This document shows positions 37,005 to 46,276 of a DNA stretch of 64,000 nt, one piece after another (the stretch's first letter is position 1; each line of letters opens with the position of its first letter). The notes beneath the pieces were generated by a model, which saw nothing but the letters and a program-made list of their open reading frames with translations, searched no databases and was not told the DNA's origin. This DNA is from Caballeronia calidae. GTDB taxonomy: Bacteria > Pseudomonadota > Gammaproteobacteria > Burkholderiales > Burkholderiaceae. Location: positions 1 to 64,000 of the forward strand of contig NZ_FCOX02000013.1 in NCBI RefSeq assembly GCF_900044055.2, read 5' to 3'. The translations under genes and the position numbers were made by a program.

Positions 37005-39302
37005 ATGACGACCTCCGACGCCAATGCCAAGCTGCGCGAAGCCGCGCTCGACTATCACGAATTCCCCGTTCCCGGCAAGATCCAGATCGCGCCGACGAAG
37101 CAGATGATCAACCAGCGCGACCTCGCGCTCGCGTACTCGCCGGGCGTCGCGTTCGCGTGTGAAGCGATCGTTGAAGACCCGCTGAACGCCGCGCGCTTCA
37201 CCGCGCGCAGCAATCTGGTGGGCGTCGTGTCGAATGGCACGGCCGTGCTGGGCCTCGGCAACATCGGGCCGCTCGCATCGAAGCCGGTCATGGAAGGCAA
37301 GGCCGTGCTGTTCAAGAAGTTCGCCGGCATCGACGTGTTCGATATCGAGCTGAACGAAACCGATCCGCACAAGCTCGTCGATGTGATCGCGGCACTCGAG
37401 CCGACTTTCGGCGGCATCAATCTGGAAGACATCAAGGCGCCGGACTGCTTCATCGTCGAGCGCGAGTGCCGCAAGCGCATGAAGATTCCGGTCTTCCACG
37501 ATGACCAGCACGGCACGGCCATCGTCGTCGCGGCGGCGGTCACCAATGGTCTGAAGGTCGTCGGCAAGAACATCGGCGAAGTGAAGCTCGTCGCGTCGGG
37601 CGCGGGCGCGGCGGCGCTCGCCTGCCTGAATCTGCTGGTCGATCTCGGCATGAAGCGCGAGAACATCTATGTGACGGATCTGGCCGGCGTGGTGTACAAG
37701 GGCCGCACGGAACTGATGGATCCGGACAAGGAACTGTTCGCCCGCGAAACCAGCGCGCGCACGCTCGCCGAAGTGATCGAAGGCGCGGACGTGTTCCTCG
37801 GCCTGTCGGCGGGCGGCGTGCTCAAGCAGGACATGGTCAAGCAGATGGCCGCGAAGCCGCTGATTCTCGCGCTCGCGAATCCGACGCCGGAAATCCTGCC
37901 GGAACTGGCGCTCGAAGTGCGTCCGGACGCGGTGCTCGCCACCGGCCGCACGGATTACCCGAACCAGGTCAACAACGTTCTCTGCTTTCCGTTCATCTTC
38001 CGCGGCGCGCTCGATGTCGGCGCGACCGTCATCACGAAGGAAATGGAAATCGCGGCGGTGAACGCGATCGCCGAACTGGCGCGTCAGGAGCAGAGCGATA
38101 TCGTCGCGACGGCTTACGGCATTCAGGACTTGTCCTTCGGTCCGGAATATCTGATTCCGAAGCCCTTCGATCCGCGCCTGATCGTGAAGATCGCGCCGGC
38201 TGTCGCGAAAGCGGCGATGGAGTGCGGCGTCGCCACGCGTCCGATCGAAGACATGGAAGCGTACGAGCAGCACTTGCAGCAATTCGTCTATCACAGCGGC
38301 ACGACGATGAAGCCCGTGTTCCAGCTCGCGCGCAACGTGGAGCCGGAGAAGAAGCGCATCGTGTTCGCGGAGGGCGAGGAAGAGCGCGTGCTGCGCGCGG
38401 TGCAGATCGCCGTCGACGAGAAGATCGCGAAGCCGATTCTCATCGGCCGGCCGGCGGTCATCGAGCAGCGCATCCAGAAGTTCGGCCTGCGCCTCAATCC
38501 GGGCACCGATTTCACGGTCGTCGACACGGATCACGACGAACGCTATCGCGACTTCTGGCAGACCTATTACAAGATGATGGCGAGAAAGGGCATCAGCGAG
38601 CAGATGGCCAAGCTCGAAATGCGCCGCCGCACGACGCTGATCGGCTCGATGCTCGTCAAGAAGGGCGAAGCCGACGGCATGATCTGCGGCACGGTGAGCA
38701 CGACGCATCGCCATCTGCACTTCATCGATCAGGTCATCGGCAAGAAGGAAGGCGCGAAGGTGTACGCGGCGATGAACGCGCTCGTGCTGCCGGGCCGCCA
38801 GATTTTCCTGGTCGATACGCACGTCAACGTGGATCCGACGCCCGAGCAGCTCGCCGAAATCACGATCATGGCGGCGGAAGAGGTGAAGCGCTTCGGCATC
38901 ATGCCGAAGATCGCGCTCCTGTCGCATTCGAACTTCGGCACGAGCAATGCGCCGAGCGCCCAGAAGATGCGCGATGTGCTCGCGATCCTGAAAGAGCGCG
39001 CGCCGGATCTGGATGTCGATGGCGAAATGCACGGCGATGTCGCGCTGGATGCGCGTCTGCGCAAGGGCGTGCTGCCCGAATCGACGCTCGAGGGCGACGC
39101 GAACCTGCTGATCCTGCCGAACATCGACGCGGCGAACATCTCGTATAACCTGCTGAAGACGGCGGCGGGCAACAACATCGCGATCGGGCCGATCCTGCTC
39201 GGCGCGGCACAGCCGGTGCACGTGCTGACCGCATCGGCGACGGTGCGGCGCATCGTGAATATGACGGCTTTGCTGGTGGCGGATGCGTCGGCGGCGCGCT
39301 GA
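37005..39302 (+). CDS. maeB: NADP-dependent malic enzyme with PTA-like C-terminal domain
   Basis: This 765-residue enzyme oxidatively decarboxylates malate to pyruvate and makes NADPH. The N-terminal malic domain contains [12 protein letters not shown], the metal site in [16 protein letters not shown] and the NADP loop [12 protein letters not shown]. The C-terminal third (about 430-765) is a phosphate-acetyl/butyryltransferase-like domain, typical of MaeB and thought to be regulatory, not catalytic. ATG 37005 is chosen ([18 protein letters not shown]); the TTG upstream is weaker. A strong terminator follows at 39325-39352. Confidence 0.96.
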   Translation: MTTSDANAKLREAALDYHEFPVPGKIQIAPTKQMINQRDLALAYSPGVAFACEAIVEDPLNAARFTARSNLVGVVSNGTAVLGLGNIGPLASKPVMEGKAVLFKKFAGIDVFDIELNETDPHKLVDVIAALEPTFGGINLEDIKAPDCFIVERECRKRMKIPVFHDDQHGTAIVVAAAVTNGLKVVGKNIGEVKLVASGAGAAALACLNLLVDLGMKRENIYVTDLAGVVYKGRTELMDPDKELFARETSARTLAEVIEGADVFLGLSAGGVLKQDMVKQMAAKPLILALANPTPEILPELALEVRPDAVLATGRTDYPNQVNNVLCFPFIFRGALDVGATVITKEMEIAAVNAIAELARQEQSDIVATAYGIQDLSFGPEYLIPKPFDPRLIVKIAPAVAKAAMECGVATRPIEDMEAYEQHLQQFVYHSGTTMKPVFQLARNVEPEKKRIVFAEGEEERVLRAVQIAVDEKIAKPILIGRPAVIEQRIQKFGLRLNPGTDFTVVDTDHDERYRDFWQTYYKMMARKGISEQMAKLEMRRRTTLIGSMLVKKGEADGMICGTVSTTHRHLHFIDQVIGKKEGAKVYAAMNALVLPGRQIFLVDTHVNVDPTPEQLAEITIMAAEEVKRFGIMPKIALLSHSNFGTSNAPSAQKMRDVLAILKERAPDLDVDGEMHGDVALDARLRKGVLPESTLEGDANLLILPNIDAANISYNLLKTAAGNNIAIGPILLGAAQPVHVLTASATVRRIVNMTALLVADASAAR

Positions 39303-39324
39303 CAGCAGCTTCCCGGCGTCAGGA

Positions 39325-39352
39325 AACGCGGCGGCTCTCCGCCGCGTTTTTT
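39325..39352 (+). terminator. Terminator of maeB
   Basis: AACGCGGCGG (39325-39334) and CCGCCGCGTT (39339-39348) form a perfect 10-bp stem with loop CTCT, followed by TTTT. Confidence 0.93.
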
Positions 39353-39362
39353 ATTCGAGGCA

Positions 39363-39395
39363 AAAAAATGGCGTGCCGCGGTTCAGCGGCACGCC
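39363..39395 (-). terminator. Second minus-strand hairpin with A-rich flank
   Basis: GGCGTGCCGC (39370-39379) and GCGGCACGCC (39386-39395) are perfect complements. On the minus strand the stem is followed by a run of T (AAAAAAAT on the plus strand at 39362-39369). It is a backup terminator for any minus-strand transcript from this gap, and has no minus-strand gene to serve. Confidence 0.6.
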
Positions 39396-39399
39396 CGAG

Positions 39400-39519
39400 A
39401 AAAAAGGCAACGAGAGAGGGTCGCCTTTGCCTACAAACGCGGAATCGGCGGCAGAGCGCGTTGCCGTGAAGCTGGCGACAGGTGAGGCGGCCTGTCCAGC
39501 GGCTTCGGGATTCCACGGG
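39400..39519 (-). ncRNA. Candidate small RNA between maeB and the RNase gene
   Basis: On the minus strand GATAAT (39531-39526) makes a good -10, with CTGAGA 18 bases upstream as a fair -35. The predicted RNA of about 120 nucleotides ends in a stem, AAAGGCGAC with GUUGCCUUU (plus-strand 39403-39428, one G-U pair), followed by six U on the minus strand. The loop is CCUCUCUC, which could pair with GA-rich ribosome sites. A second terminator lies just beyond at 39363-39395. No open frame here looks real. This is inferred from signals only. Confidence 0.4.
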
Positions 39520-39724
39520 CAAAGTATTATCCTGTTCGAGATAAAAATCTCTCAGATTTAGGCTAAATTTAACGATGGACGCCCGCCAGAAATTGCACGG
39601 TTCGATCAAACTGAGAAAAAATTTCCGAATTTTCGCGTAACGTTGCTTCGCCCTGTCATTAGCGATACCCTTACATCTTTCACGGTGGTCGGATTTTGGT
39701 GTCCGCGAGGTTAACCGTTTGGTG

Positions 39725-40204
39725 ATGCGCGCGAGGGTTCTTTCCTTTTTCGTCGCCTTGGGCGTACTTCTGGGCGCGTGCGGCAAGGATGAACCTCGTG
39801 GCGGCGTGCAGGAACCGGTTGCTGCGGCGAGTCCCGCACCGGTCTCGCCGGCGGAAGCGGTTCGGGAGGCGCAGGCACGGCAGCCGGACGCGACAAGCGC
39901 GCAGGAGCGTGACGGGCTGGCCACCGTCCACATTGGCCAGTTGCCCAGGCAGGCGGTCGCGACATTGCGGCTGATCGAGGCGGGCGGCCCTTTCCCTTTC
40001 GAGAAGGACGGCGTCGTGTTCGGCAATCGCGAGCGTTTGCTTCCGCGGCATCCACGCGGCTATTACCACGAATACACTGTTCCCACGCCTCGCGCGAGGA
40101 ACCGCGGCGCGCGCCGGATCGTATGCGGCGGCCCGAAGAGGCAGACCGGCGATTGCTACTACACAGACGACCACTACACCACTTTCAAGCGTATTGCGGA
40201 TTAA
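39725..40204 (+). CDS. Guanyl-specific ribonuclease (RNase Sa/barnase-like), lipoprotein
   Basis: This 159-residue precursor has a lipoprotein signal ending LLGAC, with lipidated Cys19, then a Pro/Ala-rich tether (20-65) and a microbial ribonuclease domain (about 70-159). The domain is close to Streptomyces RNase Sa: LRLIEAGGPFPFEKDGVVF, GYYHEYTVPTP, RRIV, YYTDDHYTTF. Catalytic residues E116, R131 and H150 and substrate Arg102 are present. C134 and C144 may form a disulfide. It would cleave single-stranded RNA after G. TTG 39719 and GTG 39722 are alternative starts in frame. The barstar-like gene starts 16 bases after its stop. Confidence 0.9.
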   Translation: MRARVLSFFVALGVLLGACGKDEPRGGVQEPVAAASPAPVSPAEAVREAQARQPDATSAQERDGLATVHIGQLPRQAVATLRLIEAGGPFPFEKDGVVFGNRERLLPRHPRGYYHEYTVPTPRARNRGARRIVCGGPKRQTGDCYYTDDHYTTFKRIAD

Positions 40205-40220
40205 CTACGGGATTAACGGC

Positions 40221-40784
40221 ATGAGCGACAACATCTACGCGCACGACCACAGCGTCGCGAGTGATCTTTTCGCCACCGGCGATGGCAACCTGTTCCAGCG
40301 AGTATTGCGGCTACGCATGACAGAACACGACAACAGACCCGACGACGAGACCAGGCCTGAAGAGTTCCATCCGCAAGAGGGTGACGAAGCGCTGTTCGCC
40401 ACCGTCCGGCCGAATATCGTGCAGTCGATCCGCGCGTTCCGCGTGCAGGATCTCGCGGACGAGGCCAATCGTCTCGGCCAGCATTTTCTCTACGCCTATC
40501 TCGGACAGGCGCAGAGCAAGCAGGAAGTGCTCGAGACGATCGCCCTCTCGTTCCTTTTTCCCAAGCATTTCGGCAAGAACTACGACGCGCTGTACGATTC
40601 GCTCACCGATCTCGTTCACAAGGCCGGCTCGCAGCCGGGTTTCGTGATCGTGCTCGAGCAACTGCCGATCGCGCAGAAGTTCGACAAGGAAGGCCGCGAA
40701 GTGCTGCTCGACGTTTTCCGTGATGCGGCTGAATTCTGGGCCGAACGGAAAGTGGCGTTCCGCGTGTTCTATTCGTTCGTCTGA
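40221..40784 (+). CDS. Barstar-like ribonuclease inhibitor with N-terminal extension
   Basis: This 187-residue cytosolic protein has a barstar domain in its C-terminal 110 residues: LFPKHFGKNYDALYDSLTDL matches barstar's Y-G-x-N-x-DALWDCLT region, including the acid equivalent to Asp39 that plugs the barnase active site. Barstar Trp38 is replaced by Tyr. It presumably protects the cell from the upstream RNase. The first about 75 residues are acidic/His-rich, absent from classical barstar, and of unknown role. An internal ATG at 40317 would remove 32 of them. It lies in the same operon as the RNase, 16 bases downstream. Confidence 0.88.
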   Translation: MSDNIYAHDHSVASDLFATGDGNLFQRVLRLRMTEHDNRPDDETRPEEFHPQEGDEALFATVRPNIVQSIRAFRVQDLADEANRLGQHFLYAYLGQAQSKQEVLETIALSFLFPKHFGKNYDALYDSLTDLVHKAGSQPGFVIVLEQLPIAQKFDKEGREVLLDVFRDAAEFWAERKVAFRVFYSFV

Positions 40785-40823
40785 ATCAGCGCGGCCGGCG
40801 CGAGCGCGCCGGTCAGAACATGC

Positions 40824-40870
40824 AACAGCCCGATGGGCGTAGCCGAAAGGCGCGGCCATCGGGCTGTTTT
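40824..40870. terminator. Terminator between barstar-like gene and rsmE
   Basis: AACAGCCCGATGG (40824-40836) and CCATCGGGCTGTT (40856-40868) form a perfect 13-bp stem followed by TT. It serves the convergent barstar-like and rsmE genes. Confidence 0.85.
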
Positions 40871-40889
40871 CGTTGGTGCGTCCGGGGAA

Positions 40890-41627
40890 TCACCATCCGC
40901 CCCAGCGCGCGGCCAGCGCCGCGAGCACCGCGATGCCCGCCGTTTCCGTGCGCAACACGCGCGGGCCGACCCCGAGCGCGGCGAATCCCGCGTCGATGAT
41001 GGCGTTTTCCTCGGCGGGCGAGAAGCCCGCCTCGGGTCCGATCAGCAGCGTGACCGGTCCGCGCGGCGCATCGGCGGGCAGCGACGCGAAGCTCACGTCG
41101 GCGCGCGGCGAGAGCAGAAGGCGCAATTCGCCATCGGTGGCGGCGGGGAGGTCGGCGAGCCAGGCGTGGAGATCGCGCGGCGGCGCGACATCGGGCACGC
41201 GATTGCGTCCGCACTGCTCGCAGGCGGCGCGCGTGAGCGCCTGCCAATGCGCCTGACGCCGCAGTGCGCGCTCGCCGGCGAGACGCACGACGCCGCGCTC
41301 GGCGGTAATCGGCGCGATGCCCGCGACACCGAGTTCCACCGCCTTTTCGATCAGCCAGTCCATTTTGTCGCCGCCCGCGACGCCTTGCGCGAGCGTCACG
41401 CGATAAGGCGGCTCCGCTTCGCGATCGCTGTGTTCGTCGATGCGCGCCGTCGCCGCGCGCTTCGCGATATCGACGAGCTCGCCGCGATATTCACCGCCGC
41501 GGCCATCGAAGAGCGTGATCGAATCGCCGGTTTGCAGGCGCAGGACGTGCACGTGGCGCACGACGTCGTCGGGGAGGGGGAGGGTTTGGCCCACGAAAAG
41601 CGGACCGTCGACATAGAAACGTGGCAT
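40890..41627 (-). CDS. rsmE: 16S rRNA m3U1498 methyltransferase
   Basis: This 245-residue SPOUT-family enzyme methylates N3 of U1498 in 16S rRNA. An N-terminal PUA-like domain (MPRFYVDGPLFVGQTLPLPDD, then HVLRLQTGDSITLFDGRGGEY) precedes the knotted SAM domain with LLIGPEAGFSPAEENAI and LGPRVLRTETA-like GVGPRVLRTETAGIAVLAAL. Length is standard. It is monocistronic, convergent with the barstar-like gene. Confidence 0.95.
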   Translation of the reverse strand: MPRFYVDGPLFVGQTLPLPDDVVRHVHVLRLQTGDSITLFDGRGGEYRGELVDIAKRAATARIDEHSDREAEPPYRVTLAQGVAGGDKMDWLIEKAVELGVAGIAPITAERGVVRLAGERALRRQAHWQALTRAACEQCGRNRVPDVAPPRDLHAWLADLPAATDGELRLLLSPRADVSFASLPADAPRGPVTLLIGPEAGFSPAEENAIIDAGFAALGVGPRVLRTETAGIAVLAALAARWGGW

Positions 41628-41670
41628 GAGTGATCGATCGCGGACGTCCTGCCCGCGGATAGTGGTGATG

Positions 41671-41690
41671 CGTAACGTAACGTAACGTAA
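41671..41690 (+). repeat. Pentanucleotide tandem repeat (CGTAA)4
   Basis: Four perfect CGTAA copies lie in the gap between the rsmE start and the VOC gene stop. Repeats of this kind can slip during replication. This one is 44 bases upstream of the rsmE ATG, within its probable promoter region. Confidence 0.85.
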
Positions 41691-41714
41691 CGGCGGCGCG
41701 GGCGGTGCGGCGCT

Positions 41715-42128
41715 TCAGCTCAGATGCCGCGCGATCGCCCAGCGATAGCCGTCCGGGTCTTCGATCTGTGCGAAACGGTCGCCCCAGAACTGGTCCTGCG
41801 GCTCGATGAGCGGCTTCGCACCGACGGCGAGCGCCTGCCGGAAGATCGTATCGACGTCATCGACATACAAATAGAACGACTGCGGCGCCATCAGACCGGC
41901 GCTCTTCGGCGTGCGCGCCTGTGAGCCGTACGCGCCTTCGGGTGCGAACATCACGATCAACTGCCCGTGATACGTCATCTCGACATGGATGATCGTGCCG
42001 TCGTCGTTCACGCTGTCGCGCACCACGAAGCCAAGCGCCTTTTCATAGAACGCGATGCTCACGCGCGCGTCGCGCACCGTGAGATACGGAGTCAGCCAGG
42101 GCACATTGGCGGGGCGAGGGTCGGTCAT
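41715..42128 (-). CDS. VOC-family (glyoxalase/PhnB-like) protein
   Basis: This 137-residue protein has two beta-alpha-beta-beta-beta units of the vicinal-oxygen-chelate fold. VPWLTPYLTVRDARVSIAFY opens the first, and DQFWGDRFAQIEDPDGYRWAIA closes the second in the style of PhnB/YP_-type small VOC proteins. Metal ligands are not obvious beyond Glu and His candidates, so an enzymatic role is unproven. I start at 42128 because AAGGAG precedes that ATG; the longer frame has no conserved sequence. Confidence 0.85.
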   Translation of the reverse strand: MTDPRPANVPWLTPYLTVRDARVSIAFYEKALGFVVRDSVNDDGTIIHVEMTYHGQLIVMFAPEGAYGSQARTPKSAGLMAPQSFYLYVDDVDTIFRQALAVGAKPLIEPQDQFWGDRFAQIEDPDGYRWAIARHLS

Positions 42129-42294
42129 CGAAAGCACTCCTTGAAACCTTGCTGCTGCGGATTGAAGAACATTTTGCCATGAAGCCGTACGATCAATGGA
42201 CCGGCAAGGAATTTGCAAATCAGTCGGCGCGCCGGTCGGATTTCGCCGTATGAACGTCCGTCGACGGCGCGCATTCCCGTGTAACGTCACGCGT

Positions 42295-42312
42295 TGTCAC
42301 GATGTCGTGACA
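42295..42312. promoter_or_regulatory. 18-bp palindrome upstream of tkt
   Basis: TGTCACGA-TG-TCGTGACA is a perfect 8-bp inverted repeat with a 2-base centre. It lies about 280 bases before tkt in a 467-base gene-free stretch (42129-42595) where I see no other gene or repeat. It looks like an operator for a dimeric regulator of unknown identity. A TAGAAT hexamer at about 42455 may be the tkt -10. Confidence 0.5.
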
Positions 42313-42595
42313 CTGCTGTAACGCTTGCGACGCACGCGGCGCCGCGATGTTCCCGCGAATCGCCGCCCGTCTTTTGCACGGAACATGCCCGCGCGCCGGA
42401 CTGTCTGCCGCACCGGACGCGCGCCTTACAGGTACGTGTCAATCGGACCGGTCTGTTAGAATGACGGCCTCCCGATCCTCGTCGTTTCTCGTCGTTCCGG
42501 TCCTGAAAACGTTGTGTCCCGCGGGTCCGGCTCGAGTGAGAAGTACTGCATGAGAAGCATCGCGGATCATTTCAGGACCTGCCCCAGACTCGACA

Positions 42596-44647
42596 ATGAC
42601 GATCCCGACCTCCAGCCAGACCGCCCTCATGGCCAACGCAATCCGCGCGCTTGCCATGGACGCCGTTCAACAAGCCAACTCCGGTCATCCGGGCATGCCG
42701 ATGGGCATGGCGGAAATCGGCGTCGCGCTGTGGTCGCGCCATCTGAAGCACAATCCGGTGAATCCGCACTGGTTCGATCGCGACCGTTTCGTTTTGTCGA
42801 ACGGTCACGGCTCGATGTTGCTGTACTCGCTCCTGCACCTCACCGGCTACGACTTGGCCATGAGCGAGCTCAAGAATTTCCGCCAGTTGCATTCGAAGAC
42901 TCCGGGCCATCCGGAATACGGCATCACGGCGGGCGTCGAGACGACCACCGGCCCGCTCGGCCAAGGCATCGGCAATGCGGTCGGCATGGCGCTCGCCGAA
43001 GCGCTGCTCGCCGCCGAATTCAACAAGGCGGACGCCAAGATCGTCGATCACTACACGTACGCGTTCCTCGGCGATGGCTGCCTGATGGAAGGCATCTCGC
43101 ACGAAGTCTGCTCGCTCGCGGGCACGCTCAAGCTGAACAAGCTGATCGCGCTGTGGGACGACAACGGCATTTCGATCGACGGCCACGTCGAGCACTGGTT
43201 CCACGACGACACGCCGAAGCGCTTCGAAGCGTACGGCTGGAACGTCATCCGCGGCGTGGACGGTCACAACGTCGATGCGGTCGATGCAGCCATCGCCGCA
43301 GCGAAGAAGTCGAACAAGCCGACGCTGATCTGCTGCCGCACGGTCATCGGCAAGGGCGCGCCGACCAAGGCGGGTGGCCACGACGCGCACGGCGCGCCGC
43401 TCGGCGACAAGGAAATCGCGGCGACGCGCGCGGCCATCGGCTGGAACTACGGTCCGTTCGAGATTCCGCAGGAAGTCTATGCAGCGTGGAGTGCGAAGGA
43501 GCAAGGCACGCACGTGGAAGGCGAATGGAACAAGGCGTTCGACGCATACAAGGCGAAGTACGCTACGGAAGCCGCCGAATTCACGCGCCGCATGAACGGC
43601 GAACTGCCCGCGAACTGGACGGAAGCGGTAGCAAAGATCATCGAGGACGCGAATCAAAAGGCCGAAACCGTCGCGACGCGCAAGGCATCGCAGAACACCA
43701 TCGAAGGTCTCGCGGCCGCGTTGCCGGAACTGCTCGGCGGTTCCGCTGATCTGACGGGCTCGAACCTCACCAACTGGAAGGCATCGAAACCGGTTCGCGC
43801 CGCCGGCGACGCGGAGAACGCGAACCCGGATCACGCGGGCATCCAGTGGGGCAATCACATCAACTACGGCGTGCGCGAGTTCGGCATGTCCGCGGCCATC
43901 AACGGTATCGCGCTGCATGGCGGCTATCGTCCGTTCGGCGGCACGTTCCTGACGTTCTCGGACTACAGCCGCAACGCAATCCGCGTCGCCGCGCTGATGA
44001 AGTCGCGCTCGATCTTCGTGTTCACGCACGATTCCATCGGCCTGGGCGAAGACGGCCCGACGCACCAGTCGATCGAGCACGTGTCGAGCCTGCGACTGAT
44101 CCCGAATCTGCAGACGTGGCGCCCGGCGGACACCGTCGAAACGGCGGTCGCGTGGACGCATTCCATCGCGCACAACGGCCCGTCGACGCTGATCTTCAGC
44201 CGTCAGAACCTGCAATTCTCGGCGCGCAACGACATCCAGATCGCCAACATCGCGAAGGGCGGCTACGTGCTGCGCGACTGGAACGACGACATTCCCGCGC
44301 GCAAGATCATCCTCATCGCGACCGGCTCGGAAGTACAGCTCGCGATGGAAGCGGTCGAGGCGCTCGCGAAGGAAGGCATCGGCGCACGCGTCGTGTCGAT
44401 GCCCTGCACGAACGTCTTCGACAAGCAGGACGCCGAGTACCGCGAGCGCGTGCTGCCGAAGGGCGTCGCGCGCGTGGCGATCGAGGCGGGCGTGACGGAT
44501 TTCTGGCGCAAGTACGTCGGCCTCGAAGGCGGCGTGGTCGGGATCGACACGTTCGGCGAGTCGGCCCCGGCGGGCGCGCTGTTCAAGCATTTCGGCTTCA
44601 CGGTGGAGAACGTCGTCAAGACGGCGAAGTCCGTTCTGGCCGCGTAA
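42596..44647 (+). CDS. tkt: Transketolase
   Basis: This 683-residue thiamine-pyrophosphate enzyme transfers two-carbon ketol units in the pentose phosphate pathway and Calvin-type cycles. [20 protein letters not shown] (with the catalytic His), the TPP motif [18 protein letters not shown] and the C-terminal-half [14 protein letters not shown] and [17 protein letters not shown] blocks are complete. Length is normal. It lies 49 bases upstream of gap; both act on glyceraldehyde 3-phosphate and are probably cotranscribed. Confidence 0.97.
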   Translation: MTIPTSSQTALMANAIRALAMDAVQQANSGHPGMPMGMAEIGVALWSRHLKHNPVNPHWFDRDRFVLSNGHGSMLLYSLLHLTGYDLAMSELKNFRQLHSKTPGHPEYGITAGVETTTGPLGQGIGNAVGMALAEALLAAEFNKADAKIVDHYTYAFLGDGCLMEGISHEVCSLAGTLKLNKLIALWDDNGISIDGHVEHWFHDDTPKRFEAYGWNVIRGVDGHNVDAVDAAIAAAKKSNKPTLICCRTVIGKGAPTKAGGHDAHGAPLGDKEIAATRAAIGWNYGPFEIPQEVYAAWSAKEQGTHVEGEWNKAFDAYKAKYATEAAEFTRRMNGELPANWTEAVAKIIEDANQKAETVATRKASQNTIEGLAAALPELLGGSADLTGSNLTNWKASKPVRAAGDAENANPDHAGIQWGNHINYGVREFGMSAAINGIALHGGYRPFGGTFLTFSDYSRNAIRVAALMKSRSIFVFTHDSIGLGEDGPTHQSIEHVSSLRLIPNLQTWRPADTVETAVAWTHSIAHNGPSTLIFSRQNLQFSARNDIQIANIAKGGYVLRDWNDDIPARKIILIATGSEVQLAMEAVEALAKEGIGARVVSMPCTNVFDKQDAEYRERVLPKGVARVAIEAGVTDFWRKYVGLEGGVVGIDTFGESAPAGALFKHFGFTVENVVKTAKSVLAA

Positions 44648-44696
44648 GCACTGACGTCAGCGAAGCAAGGTTTTTTTTAGCCACAGGAGATAGACC

Positions 44697-45707
44697 ATGA
44701 CGATTCGCGTTGCAATCAACGGCTACGGCCGGATCGGCCGCAACACGCTGCGCGCCTTGTACGAGAACGGCAAGAAGCACGACATCGAGATCGTCGCCAT
44801 CAACGACTTGGGCGATGCCAAGACCAACGCGCACCTGACGCAATACGACACGGCGCATGGCAAGTTCCCGGGGCAAGTGTCGGTGGACGGCGATTACCTT
44901 GTCGTCAACGGCGACAAGATCCGCGTGCTGGCGAACCGCAACCCGGCCGAACTGCCGTGGGGCGAGCTGAAGGTCGACGTGGTGATGGAGTGCACGGGCT
45001 TCTTCACGACGAAGGAGAAGGCGAGCGCGCACATCAAGGGCGGTGCGAAGAAGGTCATCATCTCGGCGCCGGGCGGCAAGGACGTGGACGCGACCGTCGT
45101 GTACGGCGTGAACCACAACGTGCTGAAGGCTTCGGACACGGTCATCTCGAACGCATCGTGCACGACGAACTGCCTCGCGCCGCTCGTCAAGCCGCTGAAC
45201 GACAAGATCGGTCTGGTGAACGGTCTGATGACCACGATCCACGCGTACACGAACGACCAGGTTCTGACGGACGTTTATCACGAAGATCTGCGCCGCGCGC
45301 GCTCGGCCACGCATAGCCAGATCCCGACGAAGACCGGCGCTGCATCGGCCGTCGGCCTCGTGCTGCCGGAACTGAACGGCAAGCTGGATGGGTACGCGAT
45401 CCGCGTCCCGACGATCAACGTGTCGGTGGTCGATCTGTCGTTCATCGCCGCGCGCGACACGACGGTCGAGGAAATCAACAAGATCATGAAGGAAGCGTCG
45501 GAAGGCGAGCTGAAGGGCGTGCTCGGCTACAACGATGCGCCGCTGGTCTCGATCGACTACAACCACAATCCGGCTTCGTCGACGTTCGACTCGACGCTGA
45601 CCAAGGTGTCGGGCCGTCTCGTGAAGGTGTCGAGCTGGTACGACAACGAGTGGGGTTTCTCGAACCGCATGCTGGATACGGCAGTGGCGCTCGCCAACGC
45701 GAAGTAA
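44697..45707 (+). CDS. gap: Glyceraldehyde-3-phosphate dehydrogenase
   Basis: This 336-residue tetrameric enzyme oxidises glyceraldehyde 3-phosphate to 1,3-bisphosphoglycerate. [16 protein letters not shown] is the NAD-binding start, [13 protein letters not shown] contains the catalytic cysteine with His nearby in HAYTNDQ, and the C-terminal [14 protein letters not shown] is standard. An Asp (INDLGD) after strand two favours NAD. AGGAG precedes the ATG. A strong terminator follows. Confidence 0.98.
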   Translation: MTIRVAINGYGRIGRNTLRALYENGKKHDIEIVAINDLGDAKTNAHLTQYDTAHGKFPGQVSVDGDYLVVNGDKIRVLANRNPAELPWGELKVDVVMECTGFFTTKEKASAHIKGGAKKVIISAPGGKDVDATVVYGVNHNVLKASDTVISNASCTTNCLAPLVKPLNDKIGLVNGLMTTIHAYTNDQVLTDVYHEDLRRARSATHSQIPTKTGAASAVGLVLPELNGKLDGYAIRVPTINVSVVDLSFIAARDTTVEEINKIMKEASEGELKGVLGYNDAPLVSIDYNHNPASSTFDSTLTKVSGRLVKVSSWYDNEWGFSNRMLDTAVALANAK

Positions 45708-45728
45708 GCGTCAACGCCTCTCGAAATG

Positions 45729-45761
45729 AACAAAGCCGCTCTTCGGAGCGGCTTTGTTTTT
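45729..45761 (+). terminator. Terminator of tkt-gap
   Basis: AACAAAGCCGCTC (45729-45741) and GAGCGGCTTTGTT (45746-45758) form a perfect 13-bp stem with a UUCG tetraloop, followed by a T-run. The A-rich left flank allows it to serve the convergent DUF937 gene also. Confidence 0.95.
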
Positions 45762-45776
45762 TGGTGCTCGGCTGTC

Positions 45777-46166
45777 TTACGCGAGCTTCTCGCGCAGGAA
45801 CGACACGACGTAAGGCGTGGCGGCTGCCGCGACTGTCGATGCCGTCGCCGGGTCCAGTCCCATGCGCACCGCAAGCGATTCGGCGACGCGCCCGGTGAGT
45901 ATGCCTTCGCCGCCTTCCTCCATCGATTTCAGGAAACCGTCGCCTCGCACGAGCCCTGCTGCGAACGCGGCGAAGAAGCTCTTGCCGGGATGGTCCCCGA
46001 GCAAGCCCTGGTTTTGCTCTTCAGCGTGCGCGTGCGCGGTTTGCGCGGCGGTGCCGAGCATCTGCTGGCTGTCTTCGGGACTGAAGCCCTGGTTGGTCAG
46101 CGCTTGCGTCGCTTGCGCGCCGTGCTCCGAAGAGAGAAATTCCGAAACGAGTTGTTGCATGTCCAT
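45777..46166 (-). CDS. DUF937 (YidB-like) family protein
   Basis: This 129-residue soluble protein is of the DUF937 type: a helical N-terminal part (MQQLVSEFLSSEHGAQATQAL), a Gly/Phe region HPGKSFFAAFAAGLVRGDGF and a helical end with VRMGLDPATASTVAAAATPYVVSFLREKLA. No catalytic residues are recognised and the role is unknown. AGGAG is well spaced from ATG 46166; the longer upstream frame is antisense shadow. It is convergent with gap. Confidence 0.8.
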   Translation of the reverse strand: MDMQQLVSEFLSSEHGAQATQALTNQGFSPEDSQQMLGTAAQTAHAHAEEQNQGLLGDHPGKSFFAAFAAGLVRGDGFLKSMEEGGEGILTGRVAESLAVRMGLDPATASTVAAAATPYVVSFLREKLA

Positions 46167-46276
46167 CGGCGCTGCTCCTCTTGATGTTCGATAAATGCAG
46201 GGCAGCGCAAGCGGATAGAAATTTTCTGCACTCACGGCCCTTGCTGAGACCGCGAATGCGTCGGGAAGTGCCGGTT

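Noticed and set aside
39319..40026. 235-codon minus-strand frame over the RNase gene
   Set aside because: It is the antisense of the RNase coding sequence and runs through terminators; no family match.
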